DNA of 64,000 bases from contig QUJA01000001.1 in NCBI GenBank assembly GCA_003480425.1, forward strand, positions 62,001 through 126,000. Reading direction: 5' to 3'. The stretch's first letter is position 1. Each line of letters opens with the position of its first letter. A program made the position numbers and the translations under genes. This stretch comes from Firmicutes bacterium AM31-12AC (lineage in GTDB: Bacteria; Bacillota; Clostridia; Lachnospirales; Lachnospiraceae). A model generated the notes under the pieces. That model was not told the DNA's origin. It worked only from the letters and a program-made list of their open reading frames with translations, and did not search any database. This document shows positions 55,524 through 64,000 of this stretch, in pieces.

Positions 55524-56981
55524 TTATCTGTTATAGTATGAATCCAAAATCTGCTTTGCTATCGGCACTGCTTTTGCACCACTGTTTCCATCATATCCTT
55601 CGATAATAACACTGATCACCAACTCTGGATTATCTACATTGGTAAAACCAACAAACCAAGAATGGGTTTTTTCACCATCATCCATACTGTACTCTGCTGT
55701 TCCGGTCTTTCCGGCAACCGTATAAGAGCCATAATTCAAATCCATTCCGGTTCCTTCTTCTACTACCGCACGCATATATTCTTTAAGCTGAGCCGATTCA
55801 TCTGAAGTCATAAGCTTTTTATAGCTCTTTGGTACATTTTTACTAATTTCATTACCTGTATGGTTCGTCACTTTATCAACCAGATATGGGCGCATCAGTG
55901 TTCCTCCATTCGCCACTGCTGATGTGATAAGTGCCATGTGATAAGGACTGACCAGGGTGTTTCCCTGCCCCATCGCTGTCATCATTATCTCTGCTTCTCC
56001 GGTATTCTCATCCACCGCAAAAGAACTCTTAGAATAATCCAATACCGATGGAAGTTTTTTATTAAACAATAATTCCTCCGCTGTTTGTCTATAAGATGTT
56101 TTATTTAATGACAACCCTATATTTGCAAAAGAGGAATTACATGAATTTGCAAAAGAGCTTCTTAAATCTTCCAGCCCATGAACAGTACTTGCAAAACAAT
56201 GAATTGTAGTATCTCCCCAAGTAATAGCTCCCTGACAATCATATGTATAATTTGCATAATCTGGATTTTCTCTCATAAACTCTAACGCCGTTACAATTTT
56301 AAATGTTGATCCCGGAGCATATGCTCCCTGCGTCACACGATTTAAAAGCGGACTATTATCACTATCCGAATTCAAATAATCCCACTCTGCTTCAATCTGA
56401 TTCGGATCAAAAGTCGGTTTTGACACCATTGCCAGTATCTTTCCTGTAGCTGGCTCCAAAACAACTACCGCACCTTTATTGTCTGCAAGTGCATCATATG
56501 CCGCTTGTTGAAGCTGGGCATCCAACGTTGTTACAACTGTATCTCCGATATTTTTTGTGTCCTGAAACTCATTTCTAATCTTCTCCAAGAAAAATGCATT
56601 CGATGTTAAAAGTTCGAAATTTTCTACTGATTCCAATCCGGTTTTTCCAAGACTGGAATCATACCCTATAACATGTGCAAATACATCTCCATATGGATAC
56701 ACTCTCGATTCATTTCCCGCTTCATCCGTTTGCGTTTCTGCAAGCACAACTCCATTCTTGTCTGTGATATTGCCTCTGACTACCTGTTGTGCAAAATTAT
56801 TCTGTCGTTCATTGTGTGGGTTGTTCACAATTTTCTGTGCACGCACAAGATTAAAATAAACAAGATATCCCATCAACGCAAGGAACAACAATACAAAAAT
56901 ATACGTAACTCTAGCGAATTCTTTGTTTCGGGACTTCTTCGAATTTTGTTTTGTTCTTTTTGGACGTTCTTCCCGTTTCAT
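55524..56981 (-). CDS. Penicillin-binding protein (class B transpeptidase)
   Basis: A 485-residue peptidoglycan transpeptidase with one N-terminal helix (about residues 25-48). Active-site motifs: SxxK in APGSTFKIV, SxN in NSCNSSF, and KTG in VAGKTGTAEY. It is of the PbpA/PBP2-like short class B type. It pairs with the FtsW/RodA-type polymerase encoded directly upstream, forming a probable SEDS-PBP complex. Its start overlaps that gene by 71 bp. Confidence 0.93.
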   Translation of the reverse strand: MKREERPKRTKQNSKKSRNKEFARVTYIFVLLFLALMGYLVYFNLVRAQKIVNNPHNERQNNFAQQVVRGNITDKNGVVLAETQTDEAGNESRVYPYGDVFAHVIGYDSSLGKTGLESVENFELLTSNAFFLEKIRNEFQDTKNIGDTVVTTLDAQLQQAAYDALADNKGAVVVLEPATGKILAMVSKPTFDPNQIEAEWDYLNSDSDNSPLLNRVTQGAYAPGSTFKIVTALEFMRENPDYANYTYDCQGAITWGDTTIHCFASTVHGLEDLRSSFANSCNSSFANIGLSLNKTSYRQTAEELLFNKKLPSVLDYSKSSFAVDENTGEAEIMMTAMGQGNTLVSPYHMALITSAVANGGTLMRPYLVDKVTNHTGNEISKNVPKSYKKLMTSDESAQLKEYMRAVVEEGTGMDLNYGSYTVAGKTGTAEYSMDDGEKTHSWFVGFTNVDNPELVISVIIEGYDGNSGAKAVPIAKQILDSYYNR

Positions 56982-58329
56982 TTCTTACTACTCTCTCTTT
57001 TCTTGCTCTTTTTAATTCTCTTTTTTCAACTTCATCTTCTCTGACTATGTACAAACCTTGTATGATACCAAACATAATCATTGTACTTAACATGGAACTT
57101 CCACCATAACTTACCAATGGCAGTGTAACTCCTGTAGAAGGAATAAATTTCGTTACTCCTCCGATCATCAAAAACACCTGGAAAATGTAGCAGGTTCCCA
57201 ATCCCAGTGCAACCAATTTATAAAATTGATTTCTAATTTCCATTGCAATATTTAAAAACATAACATAACAGCTTACACAAATCAAAATCATACATAACGC
57301 ATAAATCAGTCCCATCTCCTCGGCAATTGCTGCGAATATAAAGTCCGACTCTGCTACCGGTATCAAATCTGGACTTCCCTGCATCAGTCCCATTCCAAAC
57401 CAGCTGCCGGTACCAATCGCAAATAATGACTGTGCTACCTGATACCCGCCCTCGTTATATGAAGCGAACGGATCCTTCCATACAGATACTCGTACTTTAA
57501 TATGTGCAAACAAACGATATCCCAGCATAGCCGCAACACTTCCTGCACCAATTCCTGCTATTGCATACAGTGGTTGTCTTGTTGCCACATACAGCATAAC
57601 CAGATATACGACAAAGAAAATCAGTGCTGCTCCCAAATCTGTTGATAAAACTAAAATAAGTACGTGTGCTGCCGCAATTGCTGTTGTAATCAAAACATTT
57701 TTAAAGTCTGTTGATTTTTGCAAACTCGCTGCAACAAAAAACACAAACAATATTTTTACAAATTCTGATGGCTGCACTCCAAATCCTGCAATCGTAAATC
57801 CTAATTTTGCACCTCCGGAAGTTGCAGCAAACACTGCAACAAGACATAAAAGTGCAAATCCTACACCCGCATATATATATGTCCAATCTATCAATGTCTT
57901 CATCTTACGAATAATAACCGGAACAACAAGTCCAATCACCGCACCTACAATTGCATAAATAAACTGTTTTACTGCATCTGCAAACTCCAGTCTTGTGATC
58001 ATGATTAATCCAATACTGATCAACATACACATATTGTTTACAATCAAACTGGATACATTCGGATAGATAATCCGATACAATACGATTACTGCAATAAAAT
58101 ATACAACCTGACATCCGTAAAAAACAATTAGTTTCTGTTCTCCTGTTTTTAAATACATAACCATATAAGCCATAAAATGTATTAAAAACATTAATATATT
58201 CTGACGAATCAGAATGTGTCTTTCGCTCTCTTCGTATTCTTGTACAAAGATAGAAAAGCACGAAAATGTATATGCAGTCATCAAAAATATAATAATATAT
58301 TTTGAAAGTTCTATTATAATATTAACCAC
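56911..58329 (-). CDS. SEDS-family glycan polymerase (FtsW/RodA/SpoVE type)
   Basis: A 472-residue multi-span protein with about ten helices and family segments QPSEFVKI, STDLGAALIF and PLVSYGGSS. SEDS proteins polymerise glycan strands from lipid II and work with a cognate class B PBP, here the next gene. The start is GTG at 58329 with AGGTGG just upstream. The C-terminal 60 residues are cytoplasmic, basic and encoded in the overlap. Whether it serves division, elongation or spore cortex is not clear. Confidence 0.93.
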   Translation of the reverse strand: MVNIIIELSKYIIIFLMTAYTFSCFSIFVQEYEESERHILIRQNILMFLIHFMAYMVMYLKTGEQKLIVFYGCQVVYFIAVIVLYRIIYPNVSSLIVNNMCMLISIGLIMITRLEFADAVKQFIYAIVGAVIGLVVPVIIRKMKTLIDWTYIYAGVGFALLCLVAVFAATSGGAKLGFTIAGFGVQPSEFVKILFVFFVAASLQKSTDFKNVLITTAIAAAHVLILVLSTDLGAALIFFVVYLVMLYVATRQPLYAIAGIGAGSVAAMLGYRLFAHIKVRVSVWKDPFASYNEGGYQVAQSLFAIGTGSWFGMGLMQGSPDLIPVAESDFIFAAIAEEMGLIYALCMILICVSCYVMFLNIAMEIRNQFYKLVALGLGTCYIFQVFLMIGGVTKFIPSTGVTLPLVSYGGSSMLSTMIMFGIIQGLYIVREDEVEKRELKRARKERVVRNETGRTSKKNKTKFEEVPKQRIR

Positions 58330-58366
58330 TTTTCCACCTACCTAATAATAATCTTTTCTAAAATTT

Positions 58367-60783
58367 TCAAGAAACTCCTCTTCTGAAATGTCCTCTCGTA
58401 ATAGAATCCTTTTGTGAAAACAGCTCTCCCTTTTCATCACTAAACATGCTATTACATTGGTTCAAAATTTGCTTCACTTCGTCTCTGTTTTCTATTGAAA
58501 ACTGAATGCGATACCGTTCTGCATTCAATTCTTCCAAATCTTCTTTCAGGTCTATCAGATACAGTGGCGCTGTATTATAAATTACATTATAACAATCTCT
58601 ACACTGATTTTTGACCGGAAATTCATTCTGATACCGATCCTTTAACATCGTGATCTTACAATCTTTTTTACACCCGTGAACCGTAGATGTCACGCACTGG
58701 GCTGTCACCATTGCCGGAATATACCCGTATACAATCATCTCATCCTGTTTTGAATCTAAGTTTACAATTTCGCTTTTATTTAATTCAACCGGTATTGTAC
58801 CATAAGTAATACCCTGCTTTTTCCAGAATTGCTTTGCAAATCTATTCATAATATATAAATTATAATCCAAACGAATGTTGCCCGAATAATTTTTTGATTT
58901 TAAAAACTGATATTCTTCCATGCTTCGAATTAACATTCCGTCAAAGTATCTTGTCAAAATGCTGTCATATGCCTGTTCAAAAATTTCAATCGTCTGATTT
59001 CGAAAAATACGTGGCATTGCTAAAAATATATCTATATTCTTTTTGCGAATTCTATCCGATATTCCTTTCCATAGGTCTGCATCCAATCCTGTTTTATCAA
59101 GATTACTGTCAACATAGATACATGCAACTGAATTATCATTTTCTAAAACTGCTTCTAATTGTTCTTGTGTTTCAACTAAAACAGACAGTTTATTCTCTTT
59201 CTTGCTAAATTTCACCGATGCTGTATCCAATATTTCTTCTTGTAAAACTCTCTTTTCGGCTGTTTTTCTATGAAAAGAATCCTGTATCTTTTTTTCTAAT
59301 TCTTCTAACGCTTTTCGTCTCATTTCATTAAGTTGCTGCATCGGAAGAAAGACTTCTCCATGTAATTCGACATCTAACATATCAAACGCAAATTCCGTAT
59401 TTCCTGTTTTCTGTAGCTGTTTTTTTATTCGCTCTTCATCAAGTGGACGGCTGCTTGCTGCTTCAACTTGTTGTTCCGATTCTACTTCTACGCTATATTC
59501 ATCTTTACAAATTACTAATTTTGCTGCTTTTCCTGCTTCCATTGAAATGTATCCATAAAGTTTTTCGATTACCTTTCCTTTTGAATACATTGTCTCTAAA
59601 GTATTCAGTAATTCCGGACTCTGAACACGATATAAAACTTCACCCGCAGGCAGTCTCATTCCTTTTGGCGCAAGAATTGTTATCACTTCTCCCTGCTTAC
59701 AAGATTTTCCAGTGGTATAACGCTGTGCCTCATTTTTAAATTCAATCAAATCACCTGCAGCTATATCAGTCAGAGCTCTCATCTGAACTTCTCTTCCTTT
59801 TTGAGAAAGCACCGCCCCGACTTTAACTCCAATATGATTCGGCTTTTGAATTGTAATCATATTACGACCATTTTTCTGTTTATAATATCCGGTATGAAAC
59901 CCGCCTCGGTTAAACAAATCCATCAGCATCTCTTTGTCTTTATCATCCACCAAATATGGTTTTTGAGGATTTTTCAGATATAAATCTACATATTTACGAT
60001 ATATTGATGTTACACCGGCAACATACTCCGGACGTTTCATTCGACCTTCAATTTTAAAAGAATCAATCCCTGCCTCAATCAAATCCGGAATGATATCCAA
60101 AGTACAAATATCTTTTAAACTAAGTAGATATCCTTTTTCTCCATCTACTGTATAAGGAAGTCTGCAAGGTTGAGCACATTGCCCTCTGTTTCCGCTCCGT
60201 CCTCCGATCAGACTGCTAAGCAAACACTGTCCGGAATAGCAATAGCACAATGCTCCATGTACAAAACATTCCATCTCCATACCTGTTACAGATTTTATAT
60301 TACGAACTTCTTCCAATGAAATTTCTCTCGCCGGAACAACACGCACTGCCCCGTTTTCTTTTAAAAATTGTGCCCCATTTACTCCGGTAACCGTCATTTG
60401 TGTACTTGCATGTATGTCCATATCCGGGAAATATTGCCGCACTACATTTAAAACTCCCATATCCTGAACAATTACTGCATCCAGCCCTCTTTGATAAAGC
60501 GGTTCCAGATATTCCGGAAGCTGTTCAATTTCATAGTCCTTCAACAATGTATTTACTGTAAGGTAAAATTTCCTCTGATGTAAATGTGCATAATCAATCG
60601 CATTTAAAAGCTGATCTTCCGTAAAATTCTCCGCAAATGCCCTTGCACCAAACTTAGGTCCGCCGGCATAGACTGCATCCGCTCCGGCCACAATCGCAGC
60701 ATGAAGCTTTCGTAGGAACCCGCCGGTGCAAGGATTTCTATTTTTCTGTCTTGATTTTTATTTAAATCATACTTTAAATTCAT
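58367..60783 (-). pseudogene. U32 family peptidase with DUF3656, frameshifted near the N-terminus
   Basis: A collagenase-type U32 protein of about 805 residues; some relatives act in tRNA or rRNA hydroxylation. The long frame (58367-60691) contains GADAVYAGGPKFGARAF, the family signature ECFVHGALCYCYSGQCLLS and a C-terminal cysteine group. The natural start lies upstream: ATG at 60783, AAGGGAG before it, then RKIEILAPAGSYES. This is in another frame from the AAIVAGADAV that should follow. One base is missing next to AA at 60704-60705. It is a frameshift or sequence error. Confidence 0.85.
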
Positions 60784-60798
60784 ATAGACTCCCTTTTC

Positions 60799-60821
60799 TA
60801 TATCAATATATGGTTGATATA
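60799..60821 (-). repeat. Inverted repeat upstream of the U32 gene
   Basis: TATATCAA and TTGATATA flank 7 bases, just upstream of the U32 ribosome site. It could be an mRNA stem or an operator. Confidence 0.4.
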
Positions 60822-60826
60822 TTAAA

Positions 60827-60851
60827 TAGGCTGTCTGAACCAGACAGCCTA
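60827..60851 (-). terminator. zapA hairpin terminator
   Basis: An 11-bp perfect inverted repeat TAGGCTGTCTG with a 3-base loop, 8 bases after the zapA stop; the T-tract is weak. Confidence 0.6.
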
Positions 60852-60858
60852 CTATATT

Positions 60859-61269
60859 TTACTTTCTGTGATTCTTCATCTCAGTTTCCAATTTTACAAT
60901 CTGCATCTGCAGATCATTATTCTCTTCTTTCATCTTCGCCAGTTCTTTTTCTGCATTCTCCAGCTTAATCTGAACAGAAATCAACTCATGTTTTAAATCA
61001 TACATCTCTTTATCTTTCAGTTCAATATCACTCTCCAGCGAATCGCCCTGTTTTTTTGCTTTAAAATAATCATCTGCAATATTCAGAGCAAGGAGCACAT
61101 TTCTTGTATCTGCACTCTGTTTTCGATATCCTTCACTGTTCGTGCATTCTGTAATTTTATGGTTCAGATAAGAAGATACTTTTTGTAAATACTCTTCTCC
61201 CTCAAATCCACTTAACGTATATACTTTTCCACCTATTAAAACTTCTGTAAAATGTTTTGCTGAACTCAT
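60859..61269 (-). CDS. zapA: Cell division protein ZapA
   Basis: A 136-residue FtsZ-ring stabiliser. The N-terminal domain (residues 1-75) has the ZapA fold with VLIGGKVYTLSGFEGEEYLQ, and the remainder is a long coiled coil. AGGAGG is 5 bases before the ATG at 61269, so the eight extra upstream codons are not used. It sits between ruvB and the U32 gene. Confidence 0.9.
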   Translation of the reverse strand: MSSAKHFTEVLIGGKVYTLSGFEGEEYLQKVSSYLNHKITECTNSEGYRKQSADTRNVLLALNIADDYFKAKKQGDSLESDIELKDKEMYDLKHELISVQIKLENAEKELAKMKEENNDLQMQIVKLETEMKNHRK

Positions 61270-61297
61270 AGCTTCCTCCTTGCGTTTCTTCATTGCT

Positions 61298-61326
61298 ATT
61301 ATAAACTATATAAACACAAAAACCAA
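61298..61326 (-). promoter_or_regulatory. zapA promoter
   Basis: Minus-strand TTGGTT (61321-61326) and TATAAT (61298-61303), 17-base spacer. Confidence 0.55.
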
Positions 61327-61338
61327 CCATTTTTTAAA

Positions 61339-62331
61339 TTATATCTCAATCCCAAGATGTTTATATGCCAACTCCGTCACAACTCTTCCTCTCGGAGTTC
61401 TCTGTATAAATCCATTTTTCAAGAGATATGGTTCATATACATCTTCCAGTGTTCCCGCATCTTCTGCTATAGATGCAGCCAAAGTTTCAAGTCCTACCGG
61501 TCCACCTTGGAATTTTTCAATCATTGTAAGTAAGATCATTCGGTCTATGTGATCTAGTCCATACGTATCAACATCTAACAAATTCAGTGCGTAATTTGCC
61601 ACTTCCTCTGTAATCACTCCATCATATTTTACTTGTGCAAAATCTCGTACTCGTTTTAATAAACGATTAGCAAGACGCGGAGTTCCTCTTGAACGCTTTG
61701 CCAACTCCACAGCTCCGCTTTCTTCTATTTCAACTTCCAACACCTTTGCTGAACGCAATATAATCGTAGTTAATTCTTCTTCTGTATATAATTCCAGATG
61801 ATGAATAACTCCAAAACGATCTCTCAAGGGTGCTGTTAGCATTCCTGCTCTTGTTGTTGCACCTACTAATGTAAATTTAGGAAGATCTAAGCGGATAGAT
61901 CTTGCTGATGCCCCTTTTCCAATCATGATATCAATTGCATAATCTTCCATTGCCGGATAAAGAACTTCTTCAACCTGCCGATTTAATCTATGAATCTCAT
62001 CAACAAATAAAATATCATTTTCTTGCAGATTATTCAGAATTGCTGCCATCTCTCCAGGTTTTTCGATAGCAGGACCAGATGTAATCTTTATATTAACACC
62101 CATTTCATTTGCAATAATACCAGCAAGTGTTGTCTTTCCAAGCCCCGGAGGACCATAAAATAACACATGATCTAAGGCGTCTCCACGTTCTTTTGCTGCT
62201 TTAATATAGATCTCCAGTGTTTTCTTTGCTTTTTCCTGACCAATATAGTCTTTCAAATACTGTGGCCTCAAATTATTTTCTATTTTTATATCTTCTTCCA
62301 GATTTTCCGTTGTAATAATTCGTTTTCCCAT
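61339..62331 (-). CDS. ruvB: Holliday junction branch migration helicase RuvB
   Basis: A 330-residue AAA+ motor. Walker [12 protein letters not shown] (60-70), Walker [10 protein letters not shown], sensor [18 protein letters not shown], and a C-terminal winged helix ending [18 protein letters not shown]. It works with RuvA, encoded 86 bases upstream, and with RecU, encoded elsewhere in this window. Confidence 0.98.
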   Translation of the reverse strand: MGKRIITTENLEEDIKIENNLRPQYLKDYIGQEKAKKTLEIYIKAAKERGDALDHVLFYGPPGLGKTTLAGIIANEMGVNIKITSGPAIEKPGEMAAILNNLQENDILFVDEIHRLNRQVEEVLYPAMEDYAIDIMIGKGASARSIRLDLPKFTLVGATTRAGMLTAPLRDRFGVIHHLELYTEEELTTIILRSAKVLEVEIEESGAVELAKRSRGTPRLANRLLKRVRDFAQVKYDGVITEEVANYALNLLDVDTYGLDHIDRMILLTMIEKFQGGPVGLETLAASIAEDAGTLEDVYEPYLLKNGFIQRTPRGRVVTELAYKHLGIEI

Positions 62332-62417
62332 ATTATCCCTCTGTCATTGCTTTTGCCGGTATTTAGATTTTGACCAGTGCTTATATGTGCTTTGGTAATA
62401 TAATAACATCAGCCGTT

Positions 62418-63029
62418 CTAAAACAAATTTTTAAGTGCCGCCTTCAACACATCCTCAACTGTCTCGCATTTTGCTGATACTTTCTTGACCGCCCGAAGAC
62501 TTTCCGTACTTCCATACCCAAGCGCAACCAATGCCTGAACCGCTTCTGATTGGATTTCACTTGTACCGCCTGATGTATTTGACTCCTGAAAGCCATCCCC
62601 ATTCGCCTTGTTTTCTAATACTTCTTCTAAATTCAATTTGTCTTTCAATTCAATGATCAACTTTTCTGCCGTCTTCTTCCCAATTCCAGGTGCTGCTGAT
62701 ATCGCTTTTGCATCCCCAGACAGCACTGCAAATCGAAGATCATCTGCTGATAAACTTGATAGAATATTTAATCCGCCTTTCGGACCTATACCACTTACTC
62801 CTATAACTAATTTAAAAATTTCCAAATCATCTCTCGTGCAAAATCCATATAACTGCATCGCATCTTCACGCACATTCAGATAGGTGTGAATTTTTACTTC
62901 TTCGCCAATTGACGGTAAACGTCCCATTGTCTGTTCCGGCATATAAATTCCCCATCCTACACCATTCACATCCACCACTATTTTATCTTTCTCAACTGCT
63001 ACCAATTCTCCTCTTATATAAGAAATCAT
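62418..63029 (-). CDS. ruvA: Holliday junction branch migration protein RuvA
   Basis: A 203-residue DNA-binding subunit of the RuvAB complex. N-terminal OB domain MISYIRGELVAVEKDKI, a helix-hairpin-helix region (GVSGIGPKGGLNIL; AAPGIGKKTAEKLI), and a C-terminal RuvB-binding domain (EAVQALVALGYGSTES). The start is the ATG at 63029 with AAGGAG 8 bases upstream. Confidence 0.98.
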   Translation of the reverse strand: MISYIRGELVAVEKDKIVVDVNGVGWGIYMPEQTMGRLPSIGEEVKIHTYLNVREDAMQLYGFCTRDDLEIFKLVIGVSGIGPKGGLNILSSLSADDLRFAVLSGDAKAISAAPGIGKKTAEKLIIELKDKLNLEEVLENKANGDGFQESNTSGGTSEIQSEAVQALVALGYGSTESLRAVKKVSAKCETVEDVLKAALKNLF

Positions 63030-63051
63030 ATAAATAGAACTCCTTTTTCCT

Positions 63052-63546
63052 CTATTCAAAACAAATGTTCCTGATACGCTTTAAAACTTCTTGTGATACA
63101 ACTCCTATTCCCAATCCGGTTAAAACACCTGCTACAAGTAACACAGGGAAATAATATCCCACTTGATATGTCTCAACCACCAGCATAGCAACAATGAGCT
63201 GACCTACATTATGACTCACACCGCCAGCTACACTGACTCCAATTACACTAAAGCCGCCTTGCTTCTTTAACAGCGTCATAATTCCCAGACTTAATACACC
63301 TCCGGCAATGCTATATAAAATACTTGATAAATTACCAAATAAAAAACCTGAGAGCATAATTCTAACAATTGAAAGTAATAAAGCCTCCTTAGCACTGCCT
63401 TTATAAAGCATAATTACGATCATTATATTAGCAAACCCCAATTTAATACCGGGAACTCCAAATCGAATAGGTATCATAGTTTCAATGTAACTAAACATCA
63501 AAGCAAGTGCCGTAAAAACACCAAAATAAGCCACTCTGTTCTTCAT
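63052..63546 (-). CDS. Gx transporter family protein
   Basis: A 164-residue integral membrane protein with about five helices. It belongs to the family formerly called heptaprenyl diphosphate synthase component I (PF07456-like), now thought to be an ECF-type substrate-binding component. Features: IPIRFGVPGIKLGFANI and GGVSHNVGQL. The substrate is unknown. It lies 15 bases after the NusG-II gene, the usual partner in Clostridia. Confidence 0.88.
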   Translation of the reverse strand: MKNRVAYFGVFTALALMFSYIETMIPIRFGVPGIKLGFANIMIVIMLYKGSAKEALLLSIVRIMLSGFLFGNLSSILYSIAGGVLSLGIMTLLKKQGGFSVIGVSVAGGVSHNVGQLIVAMLVVETYQVGYYFPVLLVAGVLTGLGIGVVSQEVLKRIRNICFE

Positions 63547-63561
63547 ATTGCCAGCCTCCTT

Positions 63562-63918
63562 CTAGTTCGTTACAGCATCTAATTCTTTCTCTTCTCCACC
63601 AACAATCGACACAACTACTTTATTAGGCAGACAAATAATGCTTTCGCCTTCTTTCGAAATAGCTTTCTGCCTTACACATATCTGATCCGGACAATCTGCA
63701 CTTTCCATCTGTGCCCTCCCGTCTTTTATCATTAATACATTCAAATCTTGTATAACAATCTTTTGTTCCTTGGAAAGATCATAAGTACCATATATTTTGC
63801 CGGCCACATATACTTCTGCTTTTCCCTGTATTGTCCTGCCGCTTGTTATATGTAGGACAAAAAAAATCCCTGCAATCGCAAGAATCACAGTAATCAATAT
63901 CCAATCTTTTTTCTTCAT
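63562..63918 (-). CDS. NusG domain II-containing protein
   Basis: A 118-residue protein with one N-terminal membrane helix or signal anchor (about residues 6-24), then a NusG domain II-like beta domain outside the membrane containing the paired cysteines of DCPDQICVRQ and the SIICLPNKVVV strand. Often found next to Gx transporters and electron-transport (RnfB/ApbE) genes. Role unknown. AGAGGTAGAGT precedes the ATG. In 63919-64000 I see no gene I can support. Confidence 0.88.
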   Translation of the reverse strand: MKKKDWILITVILAIAGIFFVLHITSGRTIQGKAEVYVAGKIYGTYDLSKEQKIVIQDLNVLMIKDGRAQMESADCPDQICVRQKAISKEGESIICLPNKVVVSIVGGEEKELDAVTN

Positions 63919-64000
63919 ACTCTACCTCTTGCATACCATCATAGCACAGCATTTTCAGAAATGCAACCACATGTTCGATTGTATAACCTTCTGTTTTCCG

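Noticed and set aside
63779..63970. 63-codon minus-strand frame at the right edge
   Set aside because: It overlaps the well-supported NusG-II gene in another frame; the bases from 63919 to 64000 are too few to support an upstream gene end.
1..64000. CRISPR array, transposase, prophage, restriction or toxin-antitoxin system
   Set aside because: No regularly spaced direct repeats, no insertion-sequence ends, and no recognisable gene of these classes beyond two lone XRE regulators.

Overview
The window is ordinary chromosome from a low-GC, endospore-forming member of the Clostridia, most likely the Lachnospiraceae. Spore genes place it there (GerA-type germinant receptor, GerW/YtfJ, a YlbJ-like membrane protein, an alpha/beta SASP), as do the dnaG-rpoD-trmK-nif3 order, clostridial families such as NusG domain II, Gx transporter, DUF1540 and DUF2344, and the AT-rich sequence. 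Genus was not determined. Most genes lie on the minus strand.

Layout. 1-8 kb: edge-truncated membrane protein, aroC, then a macromolecular-synthesis cluster read leftward (dnaG, rpoD, trmK, nif3, a TGS-domain uridine-kinase-like protein). 8.3-9.9 kb: two near-identical tRNA-Leu(AAG) genes and a small accessory patch (92-aa unknown, two XRE regulators). 10-11.4 kb: infC-rpmI-rplT with a long structured leader and an apparent AUU start for infC. 11.5-23.6 kb: gerA, dut, an aminotransferase, metA, an AI-2E-type permease, two cysteine-rich proteins, purA, cardiolipin synthase and a broken MocR-type regulator. 23.6-33 kb: glnS, dtd, tRNA-Thr, CBS protein, aspartate kinase, and a tight operon of two radical-SAM-linked proteins, RNase G/E and a YbaK-type deacylase. 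33-38.7 kb: a histidine operon (hisZ-hisG-hisD-hisB-hisIE) whose last gene carries an N-terminal HisF-like domain without its catalytic aspartates. 38.7-46 kb: recU, pseudouridine synthases, SDR, YgiQ and an rRNA m5C methyltransferase. 46-53.5 kb: YlbJ-like gene (broken), coiled-coil protein, coaD, rsmD, SASP (broken), recG, fakA-like, asp23, rpmB. 53.6-64 kb: gerW, DUF2953, a PBP and an FtsW/RodA partner, a U32 peptidase (broken), zapA, ruvB, ruvA, Gx transporter and NusG-II protein.

I found no CRISPR array, prophage, transposase, defence locus or biosynthetic cluster, and nothing I would call a new multi-gene system. The most notable observations are the HisF-like/HisIE fusion, the tRNA-Leu(AAG) pair with compensating variable-arm changes, the AUU start of infC, two small proteins of 55 and 46 aa, and four genes each disrupted by what looks like one missing base in a short homopolymer. 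Those four look more like sequence or assembly errors than four independent gene deaths.
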